Positions 1 to 5,884 of a stretch of 7,527 nucleotides of DNA are shown piece by piece. Numbering within the stretch: the first letter of the stretch is position 1; the number at the start of each line of letters is the position of its first letter. The notes beneath the pieces are model-generated. The model did no database searches, was not told the DNA's origin, and was given only the letters and a program-made list of their open reading frames with translations. The stretch comes from WYZ-LMO8 sp964586135 (GTDB lineage: Archaea; Thermoproteota; Methanomethylicia; Nezhaarchaeales; WYZ-LMO8). The translations under genes were made by a program, and so were the position numbers. The stretch covers positions 1-7,527 of the forward strand of contig CAZPGS010000042.1 in NCBI GenBank assembly GCA_964586135.1. Direction: 5' to 3'.

Positions 1-1056
1 CAAAACGCCCTCTAGGGACGAACGGTCATAAGGGCTCTGGCTAGGGGTTGTTTGCTCGCTGGGATCAGTCCTTTAAAAATGGTCGCTCCTCTCTCGAAGG
101 ACCTCTCTAACCTGCCTAGGCACTTGAAGGAATACTCAAAGCTCGACAAAGTCTTCTTCGACGGAGCAGTCGCTGGTTGCATGCCTCTGAAGAGTAGGGG
201 AGAGATCATGGCCAACGAGATGGAGGCGGAGCTCTCAACAGCGGGCGTGAAAGCGGGTGCCAAGTGGACTGACGTCGACTGCCGAAACCCCTTAATTTCG
301 ATGGACTTTGGAACTACATTTAAGGGGAGGGTGACCAATGACGAGCTACCCTACGCCAAGACCATGGGGAGCCTGTGTGGGGCTGTCGGGGGCCATTTGC
401 GATGCCTTGATCCAGGGTGCTGGAGCTGCGTCGTCAGTTCTTGAGTTCTCAGAAAGGGTTGAGCTAAGGGGCGCTAAGAGGCTGGAAGGGCTAAGGAGCT
501 AGCCCACGAAGTTCACAAATACATAGACGTAAGGAAGGCTCCTCCCTCCGCAACGCGCATAGGCACGATCCCGGTCAACGCCAACTCGGCGTATGAGCAG
601 GGAGTACTGTTAATAGGATGCGACGTAGGGGATAATGGGAGCTATTTGCCTAAGCTCCGAGAGCTAGGCCGAGAGCTCTACGCCCAGCATGGAGCTCAGG
701 TCCTCCTCGCGGTGCTCGATCATGTCTCAGCGCTCATGGCCAGAAGGGTCTTGGAGTTATTAATCGACGAGGGAATTGTGAACGGTAAATACACGGTGGG
801 AATAACCAGGCGGGCCGGGATGACGGGTTTAAAGCCATATCTTATACTTAGGCAAATAGACGACTTGGGCTTGTTCGGCGACGATGTGAACCGAAGAGTT
901 GTCTTCGTCGAAGATGGCTTGGCTCTTGGCGCTAATGTAATGGCGAGGTGCATGCATTCGTTAGGCACGCCGCAAAACCCGCTAGGCGGCAATAGGGGCA
1001 TGGCTTGTGTACTGGGTCTACGAATGGAGCTTCAGAAGGCTAGAGGGTTCGTGTAG
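1..1056 (+). pseudogene. Methanogenesis marker protein 14-like gene, 5'-truncated by the window and frameshifted
   Basis: The reading frame must be pieced together. Frame 1 is open from 16 to about 382 (ALARGCLLAG, then an ASKHA-like phosphate motif MDFGTTFKG near 302-328). Frame 2 continues from 383 (LSGAICDALIQGAGAAS) to about 478. Frame 1 resumes from 478 to the stop at 1054-1056 (IPVNANSAYEQG, VLLIGCDVG, VFVEDGLALGANVMARCM, NPLGGNRG). Joined, these pieces read like the C-terminal three quarters of methanogenesis marker 14, an uncharacterised ASKHA-like family found in archaea with methyl-coenzyme M reductase. I assign the family from memory of its motifs. One shift sits at the G run 379-382 (one G too many). 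A second near 476-482 restores frame. A third near 16-25 is likely, because frame 1 has TAG at 13-15 while frame 2 reads KTPSRDE just before. The N-terminus lies outside the window. The gene converges on mtrG with a 78-bp gap. It is either a decaying gene or the product of sequencing indels; the protein sequence is well kept across the breaks, which favours recent or artificial shifts. Confidence 0.68.
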
Positions 1057-1134
1057 CGCAGACGCGACGGCATGGTCGTCCTCCTCAGTAATGACCTAGG
1101 CCTGCGTGGGAGGAGAGGGCTTCGCGCGCACTAG

Positions 1135-1359
1135 CTATAGAGCTTTGAGCACGAACTTCAGTATTAGCATCATTAACGACCCCGTCAGGAAGCCGTAGAG
1201 GAAGCCTATGTGACGCCCCAGCCTCAGGCCCTCTTTCTCTGCGACCTCGCCGAGGACGAAGTCGACCTTCTTGTCTATCTCATCGAGCTTTGAGTAGAGC
1301 TCGGAGATCTCCGGCGGCGCCACGACTATCGGGATTCTCCTTTCCTCTCGATCCTCCAT
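1135..1359 (-). CDS. mtrG: Tetrahydromethanopterin S-methyltransferase subunit G (MtrG)
   Basis: A 74-residue protein from an ATG start. It has the MtrG signature KLDEIDKKVDFVLGEVAEKEG (about 24-44, shown here in part by KLDEIDKKVDF), followed by GRHIGFLYGF and one C-terminal membrane helix at about 51-72. Length and layout match methanogen MtrG (about 70-86 residues, soluble helix then one membrane span). MtrG is a small subunit of the membrane Mtr complex, which moves a methyl group from methyl-tetrahydromethanopterin to coenzyme M and couples this to Na+ transport, or runs in reverse in methane oxidisers. It is the last gene of the mtrBAFG run and starts 16 bp after the mtrF stop with only a weak GGACGGG-like ribosome site. 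In the canonical operon mtrH would follow; here the next gene is a convergent marker-14-like locus, so mtrH is absent from this place. Confidence 0.9.
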   Translation of the reverse strand: MEDREERRIPIVVAPPEISELYSKLDEIDKKVDFVLGEVAEKEGLRLGRHIGFLYGFLTGSLMMLILKFVLKAL

Positions 1360-1375
1360 GGGCGATCCCGTCCAA

Positions 1376-1591
1376 TCAATACATCTGTATAGCCATCAGT
1401 ATCACCATTAATATCACTATTGAGAGGGCCATCCCTATCACGAAGCCCCTAACGAAGCCTGTGTAAAAGCTCGCCACGAATCTATTCCTCTTCTCCACGA
1501 TCTCGATCTTCGCCTTTATGTCGCTGATCCTCGACTCTAAGTAGGCCACTTCGGCCGTATAGGCTTCCTTAGGCTTACTGGGCTTAGACAT
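1376..1591 (-). CDS. mtrF: Tetrahydromethanopterin S-methyltransferase subunit F (MtrF)
   Basis: A 71-residue protein with an N-terminal charged helix (about 13-38, likely coiled coil, including YLESRISDIKAKIE) and one C-terminal membrane helix at about 44-70 that is rich in Gly, Ile and Met. This is the usual MtrF plan and size (about 65-75 residues). It lies between mtrA and mtrG exactly as in methanogen operons, and gene order carries much of the assignment because the family is short and variable. The ATG start follows the mtrA stop by 12 bp. The mtrA TGA is embedded in a strong Shine-Dalgarno run, GAGGAGGT, so translation of F is probably coupled to A. MtrF has no catalytic residues; it is thought to help anchor the corrinoid subunit to the membrane part of Mtr. 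The helix-plus-membrane layout resembles the C-terminus of MtrA, in line with the known relatedness of A and F. Confidence 0.87.
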   Translation of the reverse strand: MSKPSKPKEAYTAEVAYLESRISDIKAKIEIVEKRNRFVASFYTGFVRGFVIGMALSIVILMVILMAIQMY

Positions 1592-1603
1592 CCGTCAACC
1601 TCC

Positions 1604-2362
1604 TCAGAAGGCCATGAAGGCCAAAAGGCCTAAAAGGGCTAGCGCGAGCGCCATCCCCACTACCATTCCCCACGTCCTCATAATGCTCGCACTCGTCGTG
1701 AGCTGCGACTTCTCTATGAGTCGCAACTTGAAACTTATGTCTTCTATCAACGCTGAGAGGGCCGCCATTGACGGCGAGATCGAGGAAGTTAATGGCGGTA
1801 TAGGCGTGGCGATCTCCTCGGCCTTTCTCTTTTTGAGCTCTACGACGAACGGGGGCTCGGGGTAAGCTCCCGGGTCTTGAGCTGCCAGCTCTTCGACCTT
1901 AGCCCTTATCTGATCTAAGTCTTCGACTCCGATTATTTCTATGCATCGCACTTGCCTTCGAAATCGCTCGACGGCTTCGGGCGTCAAGTGCTCGATGTAG
2001 GGTATCGCTCCAGGTGCGCCCCTTATCTTCTTCGTCGAGGGGTCTATGCCGTTCTGGTGCAGGGCCTTTAATGTGCCGCCAGGAACGTGCCCCACCACCT
2101 CGGTCCCACATATCACTAGGAACCTAATGTTGGGGTTTGATATTACGTTGAGCACCAACCTCTCTATTCCTACATTTTCGGTTTTACAGGGCCCCACTAT
2201 GGCCACTTGAGATAGCTTCGCTAGAGCTGGACATATGTCCTCTGACGCTAGGGTGCATATTGCTATGCAACCTTTAGGGTCCCCGACGACGTAACCCCCG
2301 GCGACTATAGGCCAAGATGGCGCTGGCTCGACTTTTGTCCTCTCCTCTCGGCTTGCCAACAC
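1604..2362 (-). CDS. mtrA: Tetrahydromethanopterin S-methyltransferase corrinoid subunit A (MtrA)
   Basis: A 252-residue protein from a GTG start with SD-like GGAGAG upstream. It carries the cobamide prosthetic group that accepts the methyl group from methyl-tetrahydromethanopterin and passes it to coenzyme M. Clear MtrA motifs are PAPSWPIVAGGYVVGD (13-28), GPCKTENVGIERL (57-69), NVISNPNIRFLVICGTE (72-88), GHVPGGTLKALHQNG starting at 91, and GAPGAIPYIE further on. His92 in EVVGH aligns with the axial cobalt-ligand histidine of the family (His84 in methanogen numbering). A Pro-rich linker and an amphipathic helix lead to one C-terminal membrane helix (about 227-252), so this is the membrane-anchored complex-bound form and not one of the soluble MtrA-like corrinoid proteins. 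The gene sits 15 bp after mtrB and 12 bp before mtrF, an operon. All key residues I can recognise are present; I see no sign of damage. Confidence 0.96.
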   Translation of the reverse strand: MLASREERTKVEPAPSWPIVAGGYVVGDPKGCIAICTLASEDICPALAKLSQVAIVGPCKTENVGIERLVLNVISNPNIRFLVICGTEVVGHVPGGTLKALHQNGIDPSTKKIRGAPGAIPYIEHLTPEAVERFRRQVRCIEIIGVEDLDQIRAKVEELAAQDPGAYPEPPFVVELKKRKAEEIATPIPPLTSSISPSMAALSALIEDISFKLRLIEKSQLTTSASIMRTWGMVVGMALALALLGLLAFMAF

Positions 2363-2377
2363 AATCCCCGCCTCTCC

Positions 2378-2767
2378 TTAAGTTAAAGGCTTGAAAAGGC
2401 CCGTTGAGCTTTTGATCGCGCCGAAGTGCGGAAAGGCGTGGTACGTTAGCACGCACAAACAGAGGAGGGCCAGGCCTATGAGGAAGCCTATGGCCATTTG
2501 CGTGAAGAAGAGCGCTACTAAGCGCGGCCTCTTTCTCCTACGCTTGTCAGCTACTGGTGCTGCTTTTGAGCCGAGGAGACTTGCGAGCTCATCAACCAGA
2601 ACCTCAAGCTCGGATATTTTCTTCTTGAGGGGTGTTATGTCGAGGACGGCTATGTCGCTTCTAGCCTCGCCCACTACTTTGTTTTCAGCATCGAGTATCA
2701 CATCGAAGTCGGGCGAGATTATTATGGTCGACAAGCGCGCGACCCCCGCTTCCCCCAAGGAGGCCAA
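2378..2767 (-). CDS. mtrB: Tetrahydromethanopterin S-methyltransferase subunit B (MtrB)
   Basis: 129 residues from the TTG at 2767. The N-terminal part (FDVILDAENKVVGE, 21-34) and the helix KKKISELEVLVDELASLLGS (48-67) match the MtrB pattern of a small beta unit followed by a heptad-like helix. A basic stop-transfer stretch, DKRRRKRPR (74-82), and one membrane helix (about 83-108) follow. MtrB is a non-catalytic stalk subunit of Mtr. Family members have about 95-110 residues, so the true start may be an in-frame TTG at 2734 (giving STIIISPDFD as the N-terminus, 118 residues, with a G-rich stretch just before). I cannot decide between the two; no strong ribosome site precedes 2767. It is the first gene of the mtrBAFG run, with a TATA-like box at 2821-2833. 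The C-terminal tail after the membrane helix (about 20 residues) is longer than I expect for the family. Confidence 0.85.
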   Translation of the reverse strand: MASLGEAGVARLSTIIISPDFDVILDAENKVVGEARSDIAVLDITPLKKKISELEVLVDELASLLGSKAAPVADKRRRKRPRLVALFFTQMAIGFLIGLALLCLCVLTYHAFPHFGAIKSSTGLFKPLT

Positions 2768-2820
2768 ATCGGTGTGGTTTATGGGCGCGTATGCGCACCC
2801 ATTTTGCTCTTACTTCTTGA

Positions 2821-2834
2821 GTATTTAAAAAAGA
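2821..2834 (-). promoter_or_regulatory. Likely TATA box of the mtrBAFG operon
   Basis: Read on the minus strand the stretch is CTTTTTTAAATACT, a good archaeal TATA-like element in an otherwise G/C-rich spacer. It lies about 55-65 bp before the TTG at 2767. With the usual spacing of about 25 bp, transcription would start near 2800 and give a leader of about 30 nt (about 65 nt if translation begins at 2734). No clear BRE was resolved. The box is a prediction from sequence only. Confidence 0.5.
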
Positions 2835-2899
2835 GCTGGGAAATGGTGATGGCGAGCCACCTCCTCGATAACTTCGCCAAGTAATCACCCCCTCAACCA

Positions 2900-2935
2900 C
2901 TCGTTTCCTCTAACGAGGCTGAAAGAGAAAAGAGA
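2900..2935 (-). terminator. Possible terminator after the MBL-fold hydrolase gene
   Basis: On the minus strand, downstream of the stop at 2962, a pyrimidine-rich tract (TCTCTTTTCTCTTT, 2922-2935) is followed by a short perfect inverted repeat, CTCGTT / AACGAG, with a 6-nt loop (2900-2917). Archaeal termination mainly needs T-rich tracts, so the tract is the more meaningful part. The whole 2768-2961 spacer otherwise holds only the mtr promoter and no convincing gene. Confidence 0.25.
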
Positions 2936-2961
2936 GGAGAGGGCCTAAGCGGGTCAAGATA

Positions 2962-3609
2962 CTAAGGGGGACTTAACACTACTATCTTCGGACGGCTCGG
3001 CAAGGCCTCTTTCGAAACGCTGTAAGCGTTTGAAGGCACGCGCTCCACATCCCCCCTCCCAGCCACAAACGCCTCGACCCCGGCTATCGGCAAGTTGAGC
3101 CCAGGGATCTTGAAGTGCATGGGTATTGTCAGCCTCGGCGACAGCATCTCCACAACCCTCTCGGCTTGCCTCGCGTCTATCGTGAACACGCCGCCCACGG
3201 GGATCATGAGGACGTCGACAGGTCTGAGGGAGCGGGCTTGGTCCTCGCTCAGCACGTGGCCCAAGTCGCCTAAGTGGCAGAACCTTACGCCCTTAACATC
3301 GAAGACGTACGCCGTGTTCGGCCCTCGCTTCGCCCCTCGAGACTCATCGTGGTACGTGAGTACTCCGGTTATCTTCACGCCCCTGACCTCGTAGCTCCCC
3401 GGCTTGTCTATCACAACGGTGCCGTCCTTTTTGACGTAAGAGAGCCCGTCGGCGTGGTCGAAGTGCTTGTGGGATATCAGGACTATGTCGGCTTTGGCAG
3501 ATGGAGGCTTAAGCCCGATCGATCTGCCGTCGTGGGGGTCAGTCACTATGGTCACGTCGTTCTTGATCTCGAAGCAGGCGTGACCGTGCCACTTTATTGT
3601 TATGGACAT
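2962..3609 (-). CDS. MBL-fold metal-dependent hydrolase (UPF0173/UlaG-like)
   Basis: A 215-residue metallo-beta-lactamase-fold protein. Metal-binding motifs are complete: WHGHACFEI (7-15), TDPHDG (23-28), the core SHKHFDHAD (46-54, HxHxDH), TYHDE (85-89), GDLGH (114-118) and PMHFK (163-167). This is the compact UlaG-like branch (often annotated as UPF0173 or L-ascorbate-6-phosphate lactonase-like). Members bind two metal ions and hydrolyse small phosphorylated or lactone substrates, but for archaeal members the substrate is generally unknown, so I do not name one. It is cytoplasmic, with no signal peptide. The ATG start has an AAAGGT site just upstream. It lies 39 bp after the Trm9-like methyltransferase on the same strand, so the two may be co-transcribed, although an ATAATA-like box near 3634-3645 could give it its own promoter. 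Confidence 0.9.
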   Translation of the reverse strand: MSITIKWHGHACFEIKNDVTIVTDPHDGRSIGLKPPSAKADIVLISHKHFDHADGLSYVKKDGTVVIDKPGSYEVRGVKITGVLTYHDESRGAKRGPNTAYVFDVKGVRFCHLGDLGHVLSEDQARSLRPVDVLMIPVGGVFTIDARQAERVVEMLSPRLTIPMHFKIPGLNLPIAGVEAFVAGRGDVERVPSNAYSVSKEALPSRPKIVVLSPP

Positions 3610-3648
3610 ACCTTTTCGTGAATGATAAGACGAGGGGGCCTATTATCG

Positions 3649-4368
3649 TTAACGCTTAAAGGCCACGGCCACGACGTTCGTCCACTTCCTCCGCCCAATG
3701 GTCATGAGCTTCAGCTCCTTGATCTCGAGGCCCCCAGCGCTCAACAAGCTCCTCATCTCCTTCGGTGTGAAGAGGTGGTAAAACCTCTTGTAGACGTTGT
3801 CCCTTGACCTCCATGGTACGTATGCGTCGCCGAATTCGAATGTCGAGCCCGTCAGCCTCATGAGCGCACCTTTCATTAGGGTGAGCAGCATCTTCCTCTG
3901 CCACCTATACCAAGCTGTTACCACGCACAGCCCGCCGCTCTTCACGACTTCCGCCATCTCGCTCACGGCCTTGCGCCTCAACCTCTCAGAGGGTATGTGG
4001 TGGACGACGGCAATGCAGGTCACGGCGTCGAAGCTCGCTCGTCTAAACGGCAGGAAGAGGGCATCGCTCACCACGAGCATGGCTTTGTTGGTAAGCCCCC
4101 GTCTCCTCATCTTCCTCCTAGCTATCTCGACCAGCTTCTTCGACAGGTCTATCCCCACGACCACGGACGCCCTCTTCGCCAGCTCCACCATGTGCCTCCC
4201 GTTTCCGCACCCCACGTCCAAGATCGACTTGCCTGACACGTCGCCTAAGAGTTGGAGTACCTCGGTCCAAGGTGACCTCCTAGTGCTTGAGAAGCCCTCG
4301 GCTATTGCCTCGTAAGTCTCAACGACCCTCTTAATTTGCTCTCGTGCTCTCTCCTCGACCTCGCTCAT
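3649..4368 (-). CDS. Class I SAM-dependent methyltransferase, Trm9/ALKBH8-like (probable tRNA wobble-uridine methyltransferase)
   Basis: 239 residues with a Rossmann-fold SAM site: motif I ILDVGCGNGRH (49-59), the acidic ribose-binding residue in VGIDLS (D74), DALFLPF (102-108) and the post-motif CIAVVHHIPSERLRRKAV (118-135). Trm9-specific marks are the N-terminal YEAIAEGFSSTRRSPW (19-34) and the C-terminal DAYVPWRS with KRFYHLF (181-200). Yeast Trm9 and human ALKBH8 methylate 5-carboxymethyl-uridine at tRNA position 34 with the small partner Trm112. The same job here is inference, and no Trm112 gene is visible. A generic small-molecule methyltransferase is possible but less likely given the VPW and FYHLF motifs. 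The ATG start is divergent from the HTH regulator across 69 bp. The C-terminus is complete and no key residue is missing. Confidence 0.85.
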   Translation of the reverse strand: MSEVEERAREQIKRVVETYEAIAEGFSSTRRSPWTEVLQLLGDVSGKSILDVGCGNGRHMVELAKRASVVVGIDLSKKLVEIARRKMRRRGLTNKAMLVVSDALFLPFRRASFDAVTCIAVVHHIPSERLRRKAVSEMAEVVKSGGLCVVTAWYRWQRKMLLTLMKGALMRLTGSTFEFGDAYVPWRSRDNVYKRFYHLFTPKEMRSLLSAGGLEIKELKLMTIGRRKWTNVVAVAFKR

Positions 4369-4395
4369 CGAGTTCTAGTATCTTGTAAGTGAGAA

Positions 4396-4437
4396 GAGCT
4401 AAAAGCATGATCGCAATAAATGTTTTAGTGCCCAGCT
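4396..4437. promoter_or_regulatory. Divergent promoter region between the Trm9-like gene and the HTH regulator
   Basis: The 69-bp spacer 4369-4437 must carry both promoters. On the plus strand, AATAAATG at 4415-4422 lies about 16-23 bp before the ATG at 4438, and no ribosome site is visible, so the regulator mRNA is probably leaderless or nearly so. On the minus strand, GCTTTTAGCT (4396-4405) lies about 30 bp before the methyltransferase ATG at 4368, giving a very short leader. Because a regulator lies beside a shared promoter, self-regulation is possible, but I see no clear operator palindrome. Confidence 0.4.
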
Positions 4438-5205
4438 ATGACTGACGCTAGGCTAACGTCGAGCCAGAGAGAGCTGGCGGTTAGGATAGCTGGCGAGATA
4501 GTATTTTCGGAGGACGTCGGGCAAGCCCTAAGGAGTTGGCGTCAGAGGTTCATGGTGTCTACGACGGAGCTGGCCCACTACCTAAAGATATCCCCCTCGG
4601 TCATATCCGACTACGAAAGTGGGAGGCGCAAGTCTCCAGGGATAGGCTTCGTGAAGAAGGTGGTCTTGGCCCTCATCAAGATAGACGAAGAAAGGGGCGG
4701 AAGGATAGCGGAGCCCTTGAGAAGAATTTACACAGGTTCTGAGGCATTGCGGGGGGCGATAATTGACATAAGGGACTTCGTAGAGCCGATAAGCGTTGGG
4801 GAGTTCTGCGAGAAGATAAAGGCTGACTTAGTCGTGGGCGAGGAAGCCGAGTTCAAGCCCCTACTTGGATACACGGTCGTCGACAGCATAAAGCTCGTCT
4901 TGGAGGTCCCCTCAAGCGACTACTTGAAGCTTTACGGATTCACATCTCAAAGGGCCGCGATATTCATGAGGGTCAGCACCGGGAGGTCGCCCCTCGTAGC
5001 GCTCAAGGCTATGCAGGCTGGCCTAGGAAGCTTGAAGCCCGGCCTTATAGTCCTCCACGGAGCTAAAGCCGTGGACAAATTGGCCGTCATAATAGCGAAG
5101 AACGAGGGGGTCCCACTAGCCCTATCGAAGGCCCCTACTCAACAAGAGCTCTTGAACATGCTCAAGTCCGTGAGGCCGGGAGAAGCGCTATTACCACCAA
5201 TCTGA
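4438..5205 (+). CDS. Archaeal Cro/C1-type HTH transcriptional regulator with conserved C-terminal domain
   Basis: 255 residues. An N-terminal helix leads into a Cro/C1-type (XRE) helix-turn-helix at about 31-85: LRSWRQRFMVSTTELAHYLK, then ISPSVISDYESGRRKSPG with the recognition helix near 53-60. The remainder (about 90-255) is a conserved tail containing KLYGFTSQRAAIFMRV, ALKAMQAGLGSLKPGLIVLHG and a C-terminal KNEGVPLALSK segment that looks like a Rossmann-like or ligand-sensing fold. This two-part layout is typical of the widespread archaeal regulators grouped as COG1709, whose effector and targets are, as far as I know, undefined; the family is named from memory. An in-frame TAG at 4426 fixes the ATG at 4438 as the most upstream start. 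It is divergent from the Trm9-like gene and followed by nadM after 113 bp with its own TATA box, so it is probably monocistronic. Confidence 0.85.
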   Translation: MTDARLTSSQRELAVRIAGEIVFSEDVGQALRSWRQRFMVSTTELAHYLKISPSVISDYESGRRKSPGIGFVKKVVLALIKIDEERGGRIAEPLRRIYTGSEALRGAIIDIRDFVEPISVGEFCEKIKADLVVGEEAEFKPLLGYTVVDSIKLVLEVPSSDYLKLYGFTSQRAAIFMRVSTGRSPLVALKAMQAGLGSLKPGLIVLHGAKAVDKLAVIIAKNEGVPLALSKAPTQQELLNMLKSVRPGEALLPPI

Positions 5206-5267
5206 CGCGAGAGCGTCGTGAGGTAACGCTGTCTCGGGCCCGTCCAGCTCACTGTGAGGTTGCGAGG

Positions 5268-5280
5268 TTAACTTTAAAGC
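5268..5280 (+). promoter_or_regulatory. Likely TATA box of nadM
   Basis: TTAACTTTAAAGC lies about 40-50 bp before the GTG start at 5319, so transcription would begin near 5300 with a leader of about 20 nt. The stretch stands out against the G/C-rich spacer 5206-5318, which holds no gene that I can support. Confidence 0.5.
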
Positions 5281-5318
5281 TAGGCCCCTGGAGCTCCTAG
5301 CTGTTCGCGTGATGCTCT

Positions 5319-5849
5319 GTGTCGCTGGCGCTCTTCGTTGGCAGGTTTCAACCCTATCATTTAGGCCACTTGGCAGCGACGAAGTGGATTCTCGAACGCG
5401 AGAAGAGGCTCATAATCGGCATAGGCTCGGCTCAGTACAGCTACACGTATGAGAACCCGTTCACGGCCGGCGAGAGAGTGGAGATGATACTTGCAGCCCT
5501 CGAGGAAGAGGGCCTAGCGAGCAGGTGCGTAATAATTCCGATCCCGGACGTGGAGCAGCACGCGATATGGGTCCAGCACGTGAAGCAGTACTGTCCTCCT
5601 TTCTCACGGGTCTACTCAAACTCCCCCCTAGTCAGGAGGCTCTTCGTAGAGGCTGGCATCGAGGTTAGGGAGATACCGCTGTTCGAACGCGACAAATATG
5701 ACGCTACTTACATCAGGAAGTTGATGATCGAGGGGGCTGACTGGGAGAAGTATGTCCCGAGGCCTGTGGCGAGGGTGATAAAAAGGATAGGAGGAGTCGA
5801 GAGGCTAAGGGAAATAGTCACCAAGAGCGATAAACTGAGTCAACAGTAG
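5319..5849 (+). CDS. nadM: Nicotinamide-nucleotide adenylyltransferase, archaeal NadM type
   Basis: 176 residues, the normal length for archaeal NadM (about 165-185). It joins nicotinamide mononucleotide (or the nicotinate form) to the AMP part of ATP to make NAD(+) in the cytoplasm. The nucleotidyltransferase signature is complete: GRFQPYHLGH (8-17, HxGH), GSAQYSYTYENPFTAGER (36-53), IPIPDVEQHAIW (73-84), VYSNSPLVRRLF (98-109) and the second ATP-binding motif YDATYIRKLM (127-136), in which T130 and R133 replace the common STxxR-type pattern conservatively. The start is GTG, because the frame is closed upstream by TGA at 5310-5312. A GTGAT at 5309-5313 can serve as a short ribosome site. It converges with the aIF1 gene, leaving 35 bp between the stops. 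Confidence 0.94.
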   Translation: MSLALFVGRFQPYHLGHLAATKWILEREKRLIIGIGSAQYSYTYENPFTAGERVEMILAALEEEGLASRCVIIPIPDVEQHAIWVQHVKQYCPPFSRVYSNSPLVRRLFVEAGIEVREIPLFERDKYDATYIRKLMIEGADWEKYVPRPVARVIKRIGGVERLREIVTKSDKLSQQ

Positions 5850-5884
5850 TCACGCCATGTGTTGCTTGAGGTCACCCGACAGGC

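Noticed and set aside
12..338. Minus-strand open frame of 108 codons opposite the marker-14-like locus
   Set aside because: It is antisense to a frame with clear family motifs, its product is Ser/Pro-rich without recognisable domains, and it has no promoter or ribosome site.
720..1001. Minus-strand open frame of 93 codons
   Set aside because: It is the reverse-strand shadow of the conserved C-terminal part of the marker-14-like gene.
1057..1134. Remnant of mtrH after mtrG
   Set aside because: Only 78 bp separate the two convergent stops and no frame there reads like MtrH.
2391..2828. Plus-strand open frame of 145 codons
   Set aside because: It lies opposite mtrB. The product is Ser/Arg-rich and low in pattern, while the opposite strand fits MtrB in size, order and membrane helix.
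2843..2884. Tiny plus-strand frame (13 codons, from ATG at 2843) just after an A/T-rich box
   Set aside because: It is too short to judge, has no ribosome site, and the box fits the minus-strand mtr operon better.
2685..2900. Minus-strand frame of 71 codons overlapping the mtrB start
   Set aside because: It overlaps mtrB out of frame and spans the mtr promoter; the product shows no domain.
3274..3621. Plus-strand frame of 115 codons
   Set aside because: It is antisense to the MBL hydrolase, whose metal motifs are complete on the other strand.
3797..4315. Plus-strand frame of 172 codons
   Set aside because: It is antisense to the Trm9-like methyltransferase, whose SAM motifs fix the true strand.
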